From Candidatus Woesearchaeota archaeon (GTDB lineage: Archaea; Nanobdellota; Nanobdellia; SCGC-AAA011-G17; JACQNH01), in the NCBI GenBank assembly GCA_016203175.1, contig JACQNH010000006.1, forward strand, positions 1-19,622: a stretch of DNA of 19,622 bases, read 5' to 3'. A program made the translations under genes and the position numbers. This document shows positions 6,865 to 13,314 of the stretch, in pieces. Position 1 is the first letter of the stretch. Each line of letters begins with the position of its first letter. The notes below the pieces were generated by a model that did not search any database, was not told the DNA's origin, and saw nothing but the letters and a program-made list of their open reading frames with translations.

Positions 6865-6933
6865 ATGGAAAATATAAAAATTAGCTATGAAGAAGACGAT
6901 GAATTTGATGATGAAGATTTTGATGATGAATAG
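6865..6933 (+). CDS. 22-residue acidic micro-protein (putative)
   Basis: An ATG opens a 22-residue frame ended by TAG. The product begins MENIKISYEED and continues almost only with Asp, Glu and two Phe (EFDDEDFDDE). It would be extremely acidic, with no membrane segment. A TATA box (6836-6843) sits at the spacing seen for confirmed leaderless genes, and a GAGGT (6851-6855) is also present 9 nt upstream. A T-rich stretch follows the stop. The promoter fit is the main support, because the length alone proves nothing. The sequence may be a nucleic-acid mimic or chaperone-like tail, but that is speculation. Confidence 0.45.
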   Translation: MENIKISYEEDDEFDDEDFDDE

Positions 6934-6965
6934 ATTTTAATATTTTATTTCTTTTTTTATTTTTC
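6934..6965 (+). terminator. T-rich termination region
   Basis: The plus strand is almost pure T/A here, with runs including CTTTTTTT, directly after the mini-ORF stop. This fits archaeal U-tract termination for rightward transcripts. It overlaps the last codons of the convergent class II aldolase gene. Confidence 0.45.
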
Positions 6966-7595
6966 TGAATGAGTGTGATACCAAAAGATCATATTTGTTA
7001 ATGCTGTCATCTTCGTATTTCCAAAACAAAAAACACCATCTTCATGACCAAGCATTATAAAAATACCTTTAGTTTTAACATTTGTTTCAAGAAATAATCT
7101 CTTAACTTCTAATGCCATTTCTGGTGTGCCATACTCTACAGATTTATTAGTACAAGGAAGTTCTGCTTGTCTCTTAAAAATTTCAGGAGAATGAGCATGG
7201 ATTATATAATTTATAGAAGGATCGCATCTGTATACAGCATCGTGTGTTAAAGACTCTGAAGAAGCTTTAATAGGTCCAGTTGATATTACTGTATTTGTTT
7301 TCGGATTACAATTTATTATAGTTGCGATATGTTCATTTGTTAGTTTTTCAAGACCACCTGTTTGCGTTCCTGTAATAAAAAATGCACTGTTTAATTCAGG
7401 ATAAGTATAAAATTTTGCTGTTAGGCGCATACTTACATTACCGAAACCATATCCACCATAACGATTTTTATCCTGGCCAATTAATCCTAGATAATAACAC
7501 TTTTGTCGAAGATCAATTATGTCATCAACAACATTTGAATCTTGTGGTTTAGTTTCTAAATATATTTGATCGTATTTTATTACTCCTTCTGCCAT
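6957..7595 (-). CDS. Class II aldolase/adducin-fold protein
   Basis: Members of this family are metal-dependent aldolases or epimerases (fuculose-1-phosphate, ribulose-5-phosphate and related sugars) or dehydratases such as MtnB. The 212-residue protein shows FGNVSMRL (51-58), the FFITGTQTGG phosphate-site-like segment (72-81), E114 in ASSES, the HAH metal pair (H133, H135) and a third histidine H184 in MLGHEDG, so the metal site looks intact. Length is normal for a single domain. A TATA-like ATTATAAG (7618-7625) about 27 nt before the ATG supports this start and a leaderless mRNA. It is transcribed alone, with unrelated membrane-protein genes upstream. The substrate cannot be told from sequence. 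Confidence 0.85.
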   Translation of the reverse strand: MAEGVIKYDQIYLETKPQDSNVVDDIIDLRQKCYYLGLIGQDKNRYGGYGFGNVSMRLTAKFYTYPELNSAFFITGTQTGGLEKLTNEHIATIINCNPKTNTVISTGPIKASSESLTHDAVYRCDPSINYIIHAHSPEIFKRQAELPCTNKSVEYGTPEMALEVKRLFLETNVKTKGIFIMLGHEDGVFCFGNTKMTALTNMIFWYHTHSEK

Positions 7596-7618
7596 TAAAA
7601 ATTTTAGAATTAATCAGC

Positions 7619-7625
7619 TTATAAT
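7619..7625 (-). promoter_or_regulatory. TATA-like box of class II aldolase gene
   Basis: ATTATAA on the minus strand, centred about 27 nt from the ATG at 7595. The match is weaker than the other boxes in the window. Confidence 0.4.
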
Positions 7626-7640
7626 ATTTGTTGTCTATGA

Positions 7641-7838
7641 TTATATGTTTTTATGAATATATAACCGATAAAAAGATACAAAAGCGATGATTAAAAAAAT
7701 AGAACCAATTAAAACATGAGCATTATGTCCTAGACCTAAGGTAAGACCATAATTTCTTAAAGTGTTATTAGGAACAAAATGATAAAAACTACCTATAATT
7801 AAGGCTATAATCCCTATAAACCACTCTTTTTTAGGCAT
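7641..7838 (-). CDS. Small two-TM membrane protein
   Basis: This 65-residue protein has two hydrophobic segments, about residues 6-22 (FIGIIALIIGSFYHF) and 41-57 (HVLIGSIFLIIAFVSF), joined by a short loop containing the GLGHNAH motif. Histidines occur at the ends of both segments. Its ATG lies within the last codons of the upstream membrane-protein gene (8-base overlap), and an AGGAGG (7844-7849) is placed 5 nt before it, so it is clearly translated as part of that operon. No family was recognised. It may be an accessory subunit of the larger membrane protein. Confidence 0.65.
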   Translation of the reverse strand: MPKKEWFIGIIALIIGSFYHFVPNNTLRNYGLTLGLGHNAHVLIGSIFLIIAFVSFYRLYIHKNI

Positions 7839-8550
7839 TATAACCTCCTAAAACTTCAATTATGTAAAATACTAAATTAACAATTAAAAATGCGTAAATC
7901 GAATGTAATAAACCACTGGATAGATTGCTTAAAAGAAAATACGAAGCAATTGCTGAGATTAAACCTGCAATTAAACCTTTAAATTTATTTTTATAGATAA
8001 ATAATACTATAGCAACTGCAATTAAGGAAATTAAAAGCATTTTTGTTGCATCTATGAAAACAACCATATTTGCTGCATCTGAATCTGGAATACCTTTAAT
8101 TTTAAATTTTAGCATAAAGTACAATAAATTTAATGCGAGTAAGGTTAATGTTGAAGATATTAAAAAATATATTTTTTTAAAATTTTCTTTAATAATAAAC
8201 CAATAAAGTGAAAAATAAGCAACAAACATCATTACGATATGAGGAAAGATAAAATAAAATTGTTCATCTAATCTAAAAACTGCTCTATCTAGGGTTGGAT
8301 AAGCATAAATATAATACAACCAAAAAATAAATGGTCCAAAAATACTAACTACTATTCCATCTCTATTAGAAATACTGATAAACTGACTAATTAGAAAAAT
8401 TGAAAGAAAAATAATTGTTAATTTTACTGTAACATACCCAATATGAACTGCGGTATTTGTTGAATAATGAAAAAACATATCTAAGGCATTCATTGATAAA
8501 GCTACGATCAAAGAAAATAAAAAAACTTTAACAAAATTTTTCATTCTCAT
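7831..8550 (-). CDS. Polytopic membrane protein linked to cupredoxin
   Basis: This 239-residue protein has about eight hydrophobic segments (roughly 8-28, 38-60, 64-84, 98-120, 127-147, 162-186, 192-212 and 217-236). The chosen ATG at 8550 overlaps the cupredoxin stop as ATGA, which is better than any start further upstream inside the cupredoxin gene. Histidines lie in or next to membrane segments (H28, H36, H104 in FIFPHIVMMF, H216 in GLLHS). Aromatic content is high (FWLYYIYAYP). No known family was recognised. Its coupling to a copper protein suggests a membrane partner for metal handling or electron transfer, but that is inference from position only. Confidence 0.7.
   Translation of the reverse strand: MRMKNFVKVFLFSLIVALSMNALDMFFHYSTNTAVHIGYVTVKLTIIFLSIFLISQFISISNRDGIVVSIFGPFIFWLYYIYAYPTLDRAVFRLDEQFYFIFPHIVMMFVAYFSLYWFIIKENFKKIYFLISSTLTLLALNLLYFMLKFKIKGIPDSDAANMVVFIDATKMLLISLIAVAIVLFIYKNKFKGLIAGLISAIASYFLLSNLSSGLLHSIYAFLIVNLVFYIIEVLGGYNA
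7844..7849 (-). promoter_or_regulatory. Shine-Dalgarno site inside operon
   Basis: AGGAGG on the minus strand, 5 nt before the ATG of the small two-TM protein and located within the end of the preceding gene. It confirms Shine-Dalgarno use for internal operon genes. Confidence 0.7.
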
Positions 8551-8993
8551 TCTACTGTTACTGTACCTTTCATATAAGGATGTATAGAACAAATATAATT
8601 GTAAACCCCTAGTGTTGTGAATGTATAAGAGAATGTTTGGCCTTTTGATAAATCTGGTGAATCTAAAGTTTTATCGCTTGATGTAACTGTATGTGAAGCA
8701 CTATCTTGATTTGTCCAGATAACTGTTGTTCCTACTTTAATTTTAAGATCTTGTGGATTGAATTTGGAACCTTTAATTTCAACATTAACAATTGTTGGAA
8801 CTTCTGGTGCTTTAGTTTCTTCTACCTTAGGTTGCTCAGGAACTGGCGGTAAAGGTGGTGGTTGTGGTGCTGGAGCTGGTTGCGCACTAGGCATTTCAAT
8901 TTTTTCAGCAGGTTTAGCACAGCCTACCAATAATAGACCTAAAATTAAAATAAAAATCATTGAAAATGTCAAAAAACTCTTTTTTTTTGTCAT
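8547..8993 (-). CDS. Plastocyanin/amicyanin-like cupredoxin lipoprotein
   Basis: This is a type I blue-copper protein, expected to carry electrons at the outer face of the membrane. The 148-residue precursor has a basic start (MTKKK), a hydrophobic segment and the lipobox LVGC with Cys25 as the lipidated residue. A Pro-rich linker (about 35-67) follows, then a cupredoxin domain (about 68-148). The copper ligands are complete: H101 in SASHTV, C135, H138 and M141 in YICSIHPYM. The start is placed at ATG 8993, not at the TTG four codons upstream, because a TATA box lies about 24 nt from this ATG. The gene leads an overlapping unit with two membrane proteins. The lipobox fits the lgt gene in the same window. 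Confidence 0.9.
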   Translation of the reverse strand: MTKKKSFLTFSMIFILILGLLLVGCAKPAEKIEMPSAQPAPAPQPPPLPPVPEQPKVEETKAPEVPTIVNVEIKGSKFNPQDLKIKVGTTVIWTNQDSASHTVTSSDKTLDSPDLSKGQTFSYTFTTLGVYNYICSIHPYMKGTVTVE

Positions 8994-9012
8994 TATTTTG
9001 ATCAATAAGTTA

Positions 9013-9022
9013 CATATAAAAA
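9013..9022 (-). promoter_or_regulatory. TATA box of the cupredoxin operon
   Basis: TTTTTATATG on the minus strand, about 24 nt from the ATG at 8993. It decides the start codon of the cupredoxin. Confidence 0.55.
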
Positions 9023-9047
9023 GATTTCTGTACTATAGTATCTTTTT
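9018..9047. promoter_or_regulatory. Dyad upstream of cupredoxin promoter
   Basis: Arms AAAAAGAT (9018-9025) and ATCTTTTT (9040-9047) flank the perfect palindrome TACTATAGTA (9031-9040). The outer left arm overlaps the TATA box. It could be a regulator site for the cupredoxin operon, for example a metal or redox response. It could also be a terminator hairpin for the gene upstream (9085-9729). No known operator consensus was matched. Confidence 0.35.
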
Positions 9048-9084
9048 GTGATGTTCTGAAATAGGTTCACACGAGCGATTAGTT

Positions 9085-9729
9085 TCAATTTGAGGTTCTG
9101 GCTAAAGAATAACTAGCTATTCTTGCATACACTCTAACAGGAACTGGTGTTGGTTGTGGCAAAAGTTCTCCAACCTTTTCTTTAATTCTTTCTAAAACTG
9201 GTTTCTTTTTTGGTTCTGGAGGGGGTGTTCCAATGTCGGATTTTGCCATATAATCCGCACTTATCCAACCTAACATTCCTAATCCAAATGTAAGATGGCT
9301 TATAGAATCCAAATACAATTCATTATTTCCAGATACTCCTGCAACTAAATACCCTACTCCCGCTAATGTTTCAACAACCCCAATACTATAACAAATTACG
9401 TTTAGATATTTGGTAGTTTTGCCTGGCAAACCTATTGTTTCGCATTGTATTTCTTCATGTTTAGCACTCTTCGGTCTTGCCATTTCAATTGAACCTTTAA
9501 GTGCTGCACTTGCTGCTGGAATAGCCATAATAGTATTCATAGTATTTGCAACGTAACCCCCTAATGCTACAAAACTTCCGAAATACAAAACTGTCTCCAA
9601 ATCTGCTTTATTCCTATATGTTTTATTTTGCCATGTAGTTGCAATTTTTTTATTAAATTCAAAGAAAGCACTATCTAAATTATCAATAAAACTTCCATCA
9701 TTTGAGTTAAATCTATCATCTAATGACAT
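9085..9729 (-). CDS. Hypothetical three-TM membrane protein
   Basis: This 214-residue protein was not recognised. An acidic N-terminal stretch is followed by three hydrophobic segments at about 47-75, 107-133 and 142-162, rich in Gly and Ala. The tail is proline- and lysine-rich (TPPPEPKKKPV, PQPTPVPV) and probably cytoplasmic or surface-exposed. Two cysteines occur near the second segment (about 95 and 112). A TATA box (9753-9762) about 28 nt upstream of the ATG supports the start and a separate leaderless transcript. The codon use matches the neighbours. Confidence 0.6.
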   Translation of the reverse strand: MSLDDRFNSNDGSFIDNLDSAFFEFNKKIATTWQNKTYRNKADLETVLYFGSFVALGGYVANTMNTIMAIPAASAALKGSIEMARPKSAKHEEIQCETIGLPGKTTKYLNVICYSIGVVETLAGVGYLVAGVSGNNELYLDSISHLTFGLGMLGWISADYMAKSDIGTPPPEPKKKPVLERIKEKVGELLPQPTPVPVRVYARIASYSLARTSN

Positions 9730-9752
9730 CTTAATATTAGCAAAACAATTTC

Positions 9753-9762
9753 TTTTATAAAA
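9753..9762 (-). promoter_or_regulatory. TATA box of the 214-residue membrane protein gene
   Basis: TTTTATAAAA, near-palindromic, centred about 28 nt from the ATG at 9729. Confidence 0.5.
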
Positions 9763-9781
9763 CTTTCAATACTATTATTAC

Positions 9782-11011
9782 CTAAAGAAAATTAGCATAA
9801 CCAATTAAACGCCATCTACCACCTAAATTTCTTGAGATCGTAACCCTGTCATCTTTTTGAGCACAGACTGGAATTTTTAAAATAACATGAATTTTTTTCT
9901 TTTCAATTTTATTTATAATACCAACAGTAACAGTTGTATTTACATTTAACATTAAAGGCTCATTAAGTTTTAAAGGTTCTACTTTTAATTCTTCTTTTGT
10001 TCCTACAACTCTAGTTAATAGGTGGGGTTCTAAGTCAGCTTCATATATTGCTTTAGAGGTTTTTCCTTTTAAGCCTACAACATTCCCAATTAATTTATCA
10101 GCTTTGACTAAACTAGGGTCTAATTCTGTTTTTAAACCAAATGTTCCACCTGACTTAGCAGTTTTAACACTATCTTTTCCATAAGCAAGGCCAATTATTT
10201 TTGTGATAATAGGCTTCCATTTATGTTCTGTAGATTCTATGCCTGGACAGATTTCAATTTCATCACCTTCTTTTAAAACACCACATTTTAAACTTCCACC
10301 TAAAACTCCACCTTTTAAATCAGCAATTTCATCACCTGGCTTATTTAAATCAAAAGACCTTGCAATAAACATTACAGGATCTTTAGTTTCATCTATTTTT
10401 TGAGTTTTAACAATATTTTCCAAAGCATAAACTAAAACATCAACATTTACATTATGCTGGGCTGAGATTGGGATTATTGGAGCATTTTCAGCAACTGTGG
10501 CCTTAACAAAATTTTGGATTTCCTTATAACTTTTTAAGGCTTGTTCATCATTAACAATATCCACTTTATTTTGTGCTATAATAATATTTTTAATACCCAT
10601 TATGTCTAAAGCCATTAAATGTTCTTTTGTTTGCGGTTGAGGACAAGGTTCATTTGCAGCTACTAATAAAATAACACCATCCATCAAAGCTGCGCCTGAT
10701 AACATAGTTGCCATTAATGTTTCATGTCCTGGAGCATCTACAAAGCTAATTTTTCTTAATAACTCACATTTAGATTTGCATTTTTGGCATTTTTCAGAAA
10801 CAGAATAAGCTTCATAATTCTTGCATTTAGGGCATTTGTAGAATGTTGCATCTGCATAACCTAATTTGATTGTAATCCCTCTTTTAAGTTCTTCTGTGTG
10901 CAAAGATGTCCATTTGCCTGTTAAAGCCCTTGTTAAAGAAGTTTTACCATGATCTATGTGCCCGACCATTCCTATAGTTGCTTCTGGTATTATAACTTCA
11001 TTTTTCTTCAT
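9782..11011 (-). CDS. eif2g: Translation initiation factor aIF2 subunit gamma
   Basis: aIF2-gamma is the GTPase that carries Met-tRNAi to the small ribosomal subunit. The 409-residue protein has G1 GHIDHGKTS (17-25), the switch segment ELKRGITIKLGYAD, an inserted zinc knuckle with CPKC and CQKCKSKC, G3 DAPGHE, G4 NKVD and G5 ISAQ. Domains 2 and 3 follow with KPGDEI, the GVLGGSL turn and ending GGRWRLIGYANFL, all typical of the family. The archaeal length is normal. A TATA box (11034-11041) about 26 nt from the ATG predicts a leaderless mRNA. It is alone here, whereas in many archaea it heads the PIN-rpo7-spt4 block. Confidence 0.97.
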   Translation of the reverse strand: MKKNEVIIPEATIGMVGHIDHGKTSLTRALTGKWTSLHTEELKRGITIKLGYADATFYKCPKCKNYEAYSVSEKCQKCKSKCELLRKISFVDAPGHETLMATMLSGAALMDGVILLVAANEPCPQPQTKEHLMALDIMGIKNIIIAQNKVDIVNDEQALKSYKEIQNFVKATVAENAPIIPISAQHNVNVDVLVYALENIVKTQKIDETKDPVMFIARSFDLNKPGDEIADLKGGVLGGSLKCGVLKEGDEIEICPGIESTEHKWKPIITKIIGLAYGKDSVKTAKSGGTFGLKTELDPSLVKADKLIGNVVGLKGKTSKAIYEADLEPHLLTRVVGTKEELKVEPLKLNEPLMLNVNTTVTVGIINKIEKKKIHVILKIPVCAQKDDRVTISRNLGGRWRLIGYANFL

Positions 11012-11033
11012 CTATTAAATTTAAAACTGAAAC

Positions 11034-11041
11034 TTTATAAG
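11034..11041 (-). promoter_or_regulatory. TATA box of aIF2-gamma gene
   Basis: CTTATAAA on the minus strand, centred 26-27 nt from the ATG at 11011. It overlaps the stop codon of the upstream DUF1461 gene (11035-11037), so the two genes are tightly packed but separately promoted. Confidence 0.55.
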
Positions 11042-11610
11042 GTTTTTCTATTCTTTAGGCTTAAAACAGTGATAAAGATTAGATGGAAGGCTAAATTTAG
11101 GATTAAGATGCTGTACAAGGAATTTTGAAAGAACTCTTGTGGGAATAATCTAATTAAAATATCTTTAGAAGGATCTAAAAGCCAATAATCATTAAAAAAT
11201 ATTAATTTATGAAAGTTTAAAAATAAAGAATTGAAATTAATTACATATAGAATTAATGAAATGATTATAGTTAAAATTAAAGAATATAAAAATGGTTTTA
11301 ATAAACATTCAAAATCTTTGAAGATTAAGAATAAAAATATAATAAAAGACACTATGAATATTAACTTTAAGATTAAAAATATATTAAAGATATCTTTTAA
11401 ATGCAATATTTCTTTATCATTAAATAAATTTTTATCTAACTCTTGTTTGTAATTTAAATAATTTATTACATTTAATATTGCAGATTCATTTTTTTGATAA
11501 TCTTTTAAGTTTAATTTGTAAAAAAATTTAGAAGTGGCAACAATTTGAAACGATAAAATTAAAATAAAGATAAATATTAGAACTGTTTTAAAAATGTTGA
11601 TAGTTTTCAT
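11035..11610 (-). CDS. DUF1461 (TIGR01906-type) integral membrane protein
   Basis: The function of this family is unknown. The 191-residue protein has four to five hydrophobic segments (about 8-26, 77-97, 104-124, 128-140 and 165-183). The family signature is clear: a LFNDKEILHLKDI segment (62-74) followed by FHKLIFFNDYWLLDP (133-147) and LIRLFPQEFF (152-161). Its ATG lies one base after the stop of the DUF1385 gene, so the two form an operon. The sequence is very AT-rich even for this window. The family assignment is from recalled motif patterns. Confidence 0.75.
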   Translation of the reverse strand: MKTINIFKTVLIFIFILILSFQIVATSKFFYKLNLKDYQKNESAILNVINYLNYKQELDKNLFNDKEILHLKDIFNIFLILKLIFIVSFIIFLFLIFKDFECLLKPFLYSLILTIIISLILYVINFNSLFLNFHKLIFFNDYWLLDPSKDILIRLFPQEFFQNSLYSILILNLAFHLIFITVLSLKNRKTL

Positions 11611-11611
11611 T

Positions 11612-12493
11612 TTATATAATCTTCTTTAATGCCACAATAGCAACTTCAATCATATAATCTCTAGGTTCTTTTGTTGTAATTTTCTGCATTAGTAAACCTG
11701 GGAATGTTAAGGGCTTCATGATTAATTTGCTTTTGAATTTAGCTGAGATTCTTAAGGCTTCATAACTCACACCCATAATTAAAGGGATTAATAAAATTCT
11801 GACCGGAAAGAATATAGATTTTTGTTTTATCAAAGAAAATGTTGAAATTACTGGAAAAAAATATTTCAAAATAGTTGGTATTAAAGCAAATATAATTATG
11901 CTTATGATTAAAGTTATTATGATGAAAGAAGTCCCACATCTAGCATGTTCTTTTGGAAATTTTTTAATATTTTTAACTGTTAAAGATTTTCCCGATTCGT
12001 AACAAGCTATAGTTTTATGTTCTGCTGCATGATATTGGAATAATTTGTAGACATCTTTTGATTTTGAGATTATTAATAAATAAGCAATGAAGATCACAAC
12101 TTTAATTACGCCATCTATAATGTTAAAAGCAATTGGGTTTGAATTTTCTCTTAGACCTGTTAAATATGTCAAAAGATAAGGTAATAAAATAAAAATTAAA
12201 ACTACGATTAAAATTGAAAAAAGAATTGTAAAGTATATAGATAAACTTGATATCTTTTCTTCTTCTTTTTCTTCTTGAATATTTGCGCTCCAGATTAATG
12301 CTTTTATTCCTGAAACTAAAATTTCTAGAAATATTAAAAAGCCCCTTATAATTGGGATTTTAAACCAGAGATTTCTTTTTACATCTTCAGCTTTAATTAT
12401 TATTCTTTTGCCTTTTTTAACTGCCATAGCTAATTTTTCCTTATTTCGCATCATTACACCCTCAATTAAAGCCTGACCACCGATTAGTTCCAT
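11612..12493 (-). CDS. DUF1385 (YqhQ-like, COG3872) membrane protein
   Basis: This 293-residue protein matches the DUF1385 family, described as a predicted metal-dependent enzyme with unknown reaction. The start MELIGGQALIEGVMMRN is the family hallmark. The potential metal-binding core is YHAAEHKTIACYE followed by HARCGTSF, supplying several His and Cys. The end FPGLLMQKITTKEP with EVAIVAL is also conserved. There are four to five hydrophobic segments (about 45-65, 80-105, 115-140, 190-215 and 225-240). A TATA box (12514-12523) lies about 26 nt from the ATG. It heads an operon with the DUF1461 gene. Confidence 0.85.
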   Translation of the reverse strand: MELIGGQALIEGVMMRNKEKLAMAVKKGKRIIIKAEDVKRNLWFKIPIIRGFLIFLEILVSGIKALIWSANIQEEKEEEKISSLSIYFTILFSILIVVLIFILLPYLLTYLTGLRENSNPIAFNIIDGVIKVVIFIAYLLIISKSKDVYKLFQYHAAEHKTIACYESGKSLTVKNIKKFPKEHARCGTSFIIITLIISIIIFALIPTILKYFFPVISTFSLIKQKSIFFPVRILLIPLIMGVSYEALRISAKFKSKLIMKPLTFPGLLMQKITTKEPRDYMIEVAIVALKKII

Positions 12494-12513
12494 TGAGAAA
12501 TTAGAAACTAGGG

Positions 12514-12523
12514 ATTTAAAATA
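12514..12523 (-). promoter_or_regulatory. TATA box of the DUF1385-DUF1461 operon
   Basis: TATTTTAAAT on the minus strand, centred about 26 nt from the ATG at 12493, again predicting a leaderless mRNA. Confidence 0.5.
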
Positions 12524-12591
12524 ATTTGTATTAGAAGTTAGTTTAGTGACACCCCTTTTCTTTTGCAGGGAATAAATATGGTTTAGAAATA

Positions 12592-12610
12592 TTTATATAT
12601 ACCATGTATA
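12592..12610 (+). promoter_or_regulatory. TATA box and overlapping inverted repeat of TA operon
   Basis: TTTATATA (12592-12599) is a strong TATA box, and TATAC-CAT-GTATA (12598-12610) is a perfect 5-bp inverted repeat overlapping its downstream edge. Toxin-antitoxin operons are usually repressed by the antitoxin binding such a dyad at the promoter. The predicted transcription start near 12621 excludes the ATG at 12604 and supports ATG 12628. Confidence 0.45.
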
Positions 12611-12627
12611 CACTAATATATAGACAA

Positions 12628-12855
12628 ATGGTACATGCAATGATAAATGTGGAAGAAAGAACGAATCGAGTGTTAAATGTAGTTAAGGCTAAATATGGTT
12701 TAGGAGATAAATCTCAAGCAATTGATTTGGTTGTTAAAGAGTATGAAGAGCTATTATTAGAGCCGGAATTAAGGCCTGAATATAAAGAGAAATTATTGAA
12801 AATTGTTAAAGGAAAACATTTTTCTCGGGCAGAATTTGAAAAAGAGGTTGATTAG
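12628..12855 (+). CDS. DUF2683-family antitoxin
   Basis: This is the small protein that precedes RelE-like toxins in many archaeal toxin-antitoxin pairs. The 75-residue product starts MVHAMINVEERTNRVLN, continues VKAKYGLGDKSQAIDLVVKEYE (a ribbon-helix-helix-like DNA-binding segment) and ends with an acidic tail that could wrap the toxin. ATG 12628 was chosen because the promoter lies just upstream and the MVxAM start is typical of the family; an in-frame ATG at 12604 sits inside the promoter dyad. The stop directly abuts the toxin ATG. Family assignment is from memory of the motif. Confidence 0.75.
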   Translation: MVHAMINVEERTNRVLNVVKAKYGLGDKSQAIDLVVKEYEELLLEPELRPEYKEKLLKIVKGKHFSRAEFEKEVD

Positions 12856-13119
12856 ATGTATGTGGATTCGTATAGTGAAGAAATAACTAAAAAGATATCT
12901 AAATTAAAGAAAAAAGACCCGAAAATCTATGAAATTGTTAGAAAAAAGATGGATTGGATTTTAAATAACCCAGAGCATAGATTTAAGCATCTTCATTATG
13001 ATATGAAAGGAATGCAAAGGATTCATATCGGCCATTTTGTTTTAGTCTTTATAATTAATCATAATAAGAAAACAGTTTCTTTTGAGGATTTTGAACATCA
13101 TGATAATATATATCAATAA
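12856..13119 (+). CDS. RelE/ParE-like toxin
   Basis: RelE-superfamily toxins cleave mRNA on the ribosome, though ParE members poison gyrase. The 87-residue protein has the fold pattern of two N-terminal helices (SEEITKKISKLKKKDPKIYEIV) and a C-terminal sheet: the HYDMKGMQRIHIGHFVLVF strands and FEDFEHHDNIY ending. The basic residue in QRIHIG and the C-terminal HHD/Tyr region are where RelE catalytic residues lie. A GAGGT (12844-12848) lies 7 nt before the ATG, which begins right after the antitoxin TAG. The pair and order are typical of type II systems. Which target it attacks cannot be told. Confidence 0.8.
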   Translation: MYVDSYSEEITKKISKLKKKDPKIYEIVRKKMDWILNNPEHRFKHLHYDMKGMQRIHIGHFVLVFIINHNKKTVSFEDFEHHDNIYQ

Positions 13120-13141
13120 AACTTGGTAAAATAAGTAAACG

Positions 13142-13149
13142 TTATAAAA
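13142..13149 (+). promoter_or_regulatory. TATA box of zinc-ribbon gene
   Basis: TTATAAAA, centred 24-25 nt before the ATG at 13170. It may also drive the tRNA-Thr gene, for which no closer box is seen. Confidence 0.5.
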
Positions 13150-13169
13150 TCTAAAATTAACTAAGAAAT

Positions 13170-13313
13170 ATGGTTAAATGCGCTATTTGTAAGAATAAAA
13201 TTGAAGAGACTTTTTTAAATAAGATTATAGGAACTTATATTAATAAAAAACCTATTTGCAGAGGCTGTCAGACTACTTACAAAGTTGAAGAATTAGAAGA
13301 AAAGACGAAATAA
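13170..13313 (+). CDS. 47-residue zinc-ribbon protein
   Basis: This short gene encodes a 47-residue protein with two zinc-binding pairs, CAIC (4-7) and CRGC (30-33), separated by the IEETFLNKIIGTYINKK segment. The charged C-terminal helix is YKVEELEEKTK. The spacing fits a single zinc ribbon. A TATA box at 13142-13149 predicts a leaderless mRNA starting at this ATG. The stop is one base before the tRNA-Thr gene, so the two may share a transcript. Similar tiny CxxC proteins are common in DPANN archaea as far as recalled; the role is unknown, with nucleic-acid binding the usual guess. Confidence 0.7.
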   Translation: MVKCAICKNKIEETFLNKIIGTYINKKPICRGCQTTYKVEELEEKTK

Positions 13314-13314
13314 T

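Noticed and set aside
6901..6970. TGATGA repeats and CTGA as a C/D box guide RNA
   Set aside because: The TGATGA units are repeats of GAT GAA codons in the acidic mini-ORF, and the nearest CTGA lies beyond a T-rich stretch with no paired C'/D' boxes.
8758..9051. Gly/Ala-rich plus-strand frame over the cupredoxin
   Set aside because: The glycine run is the reverse of the cupredoxin Pro-rich linker; the true gene has a full copper site and promoter on the minus strand.
12604..12627. Upstream ATG giving an antitoxin eight residues longer
   Set aside because: This ATG lies inside the promoter dyad and only about 8 nt after the TATA box, so it would precede the transcription start.
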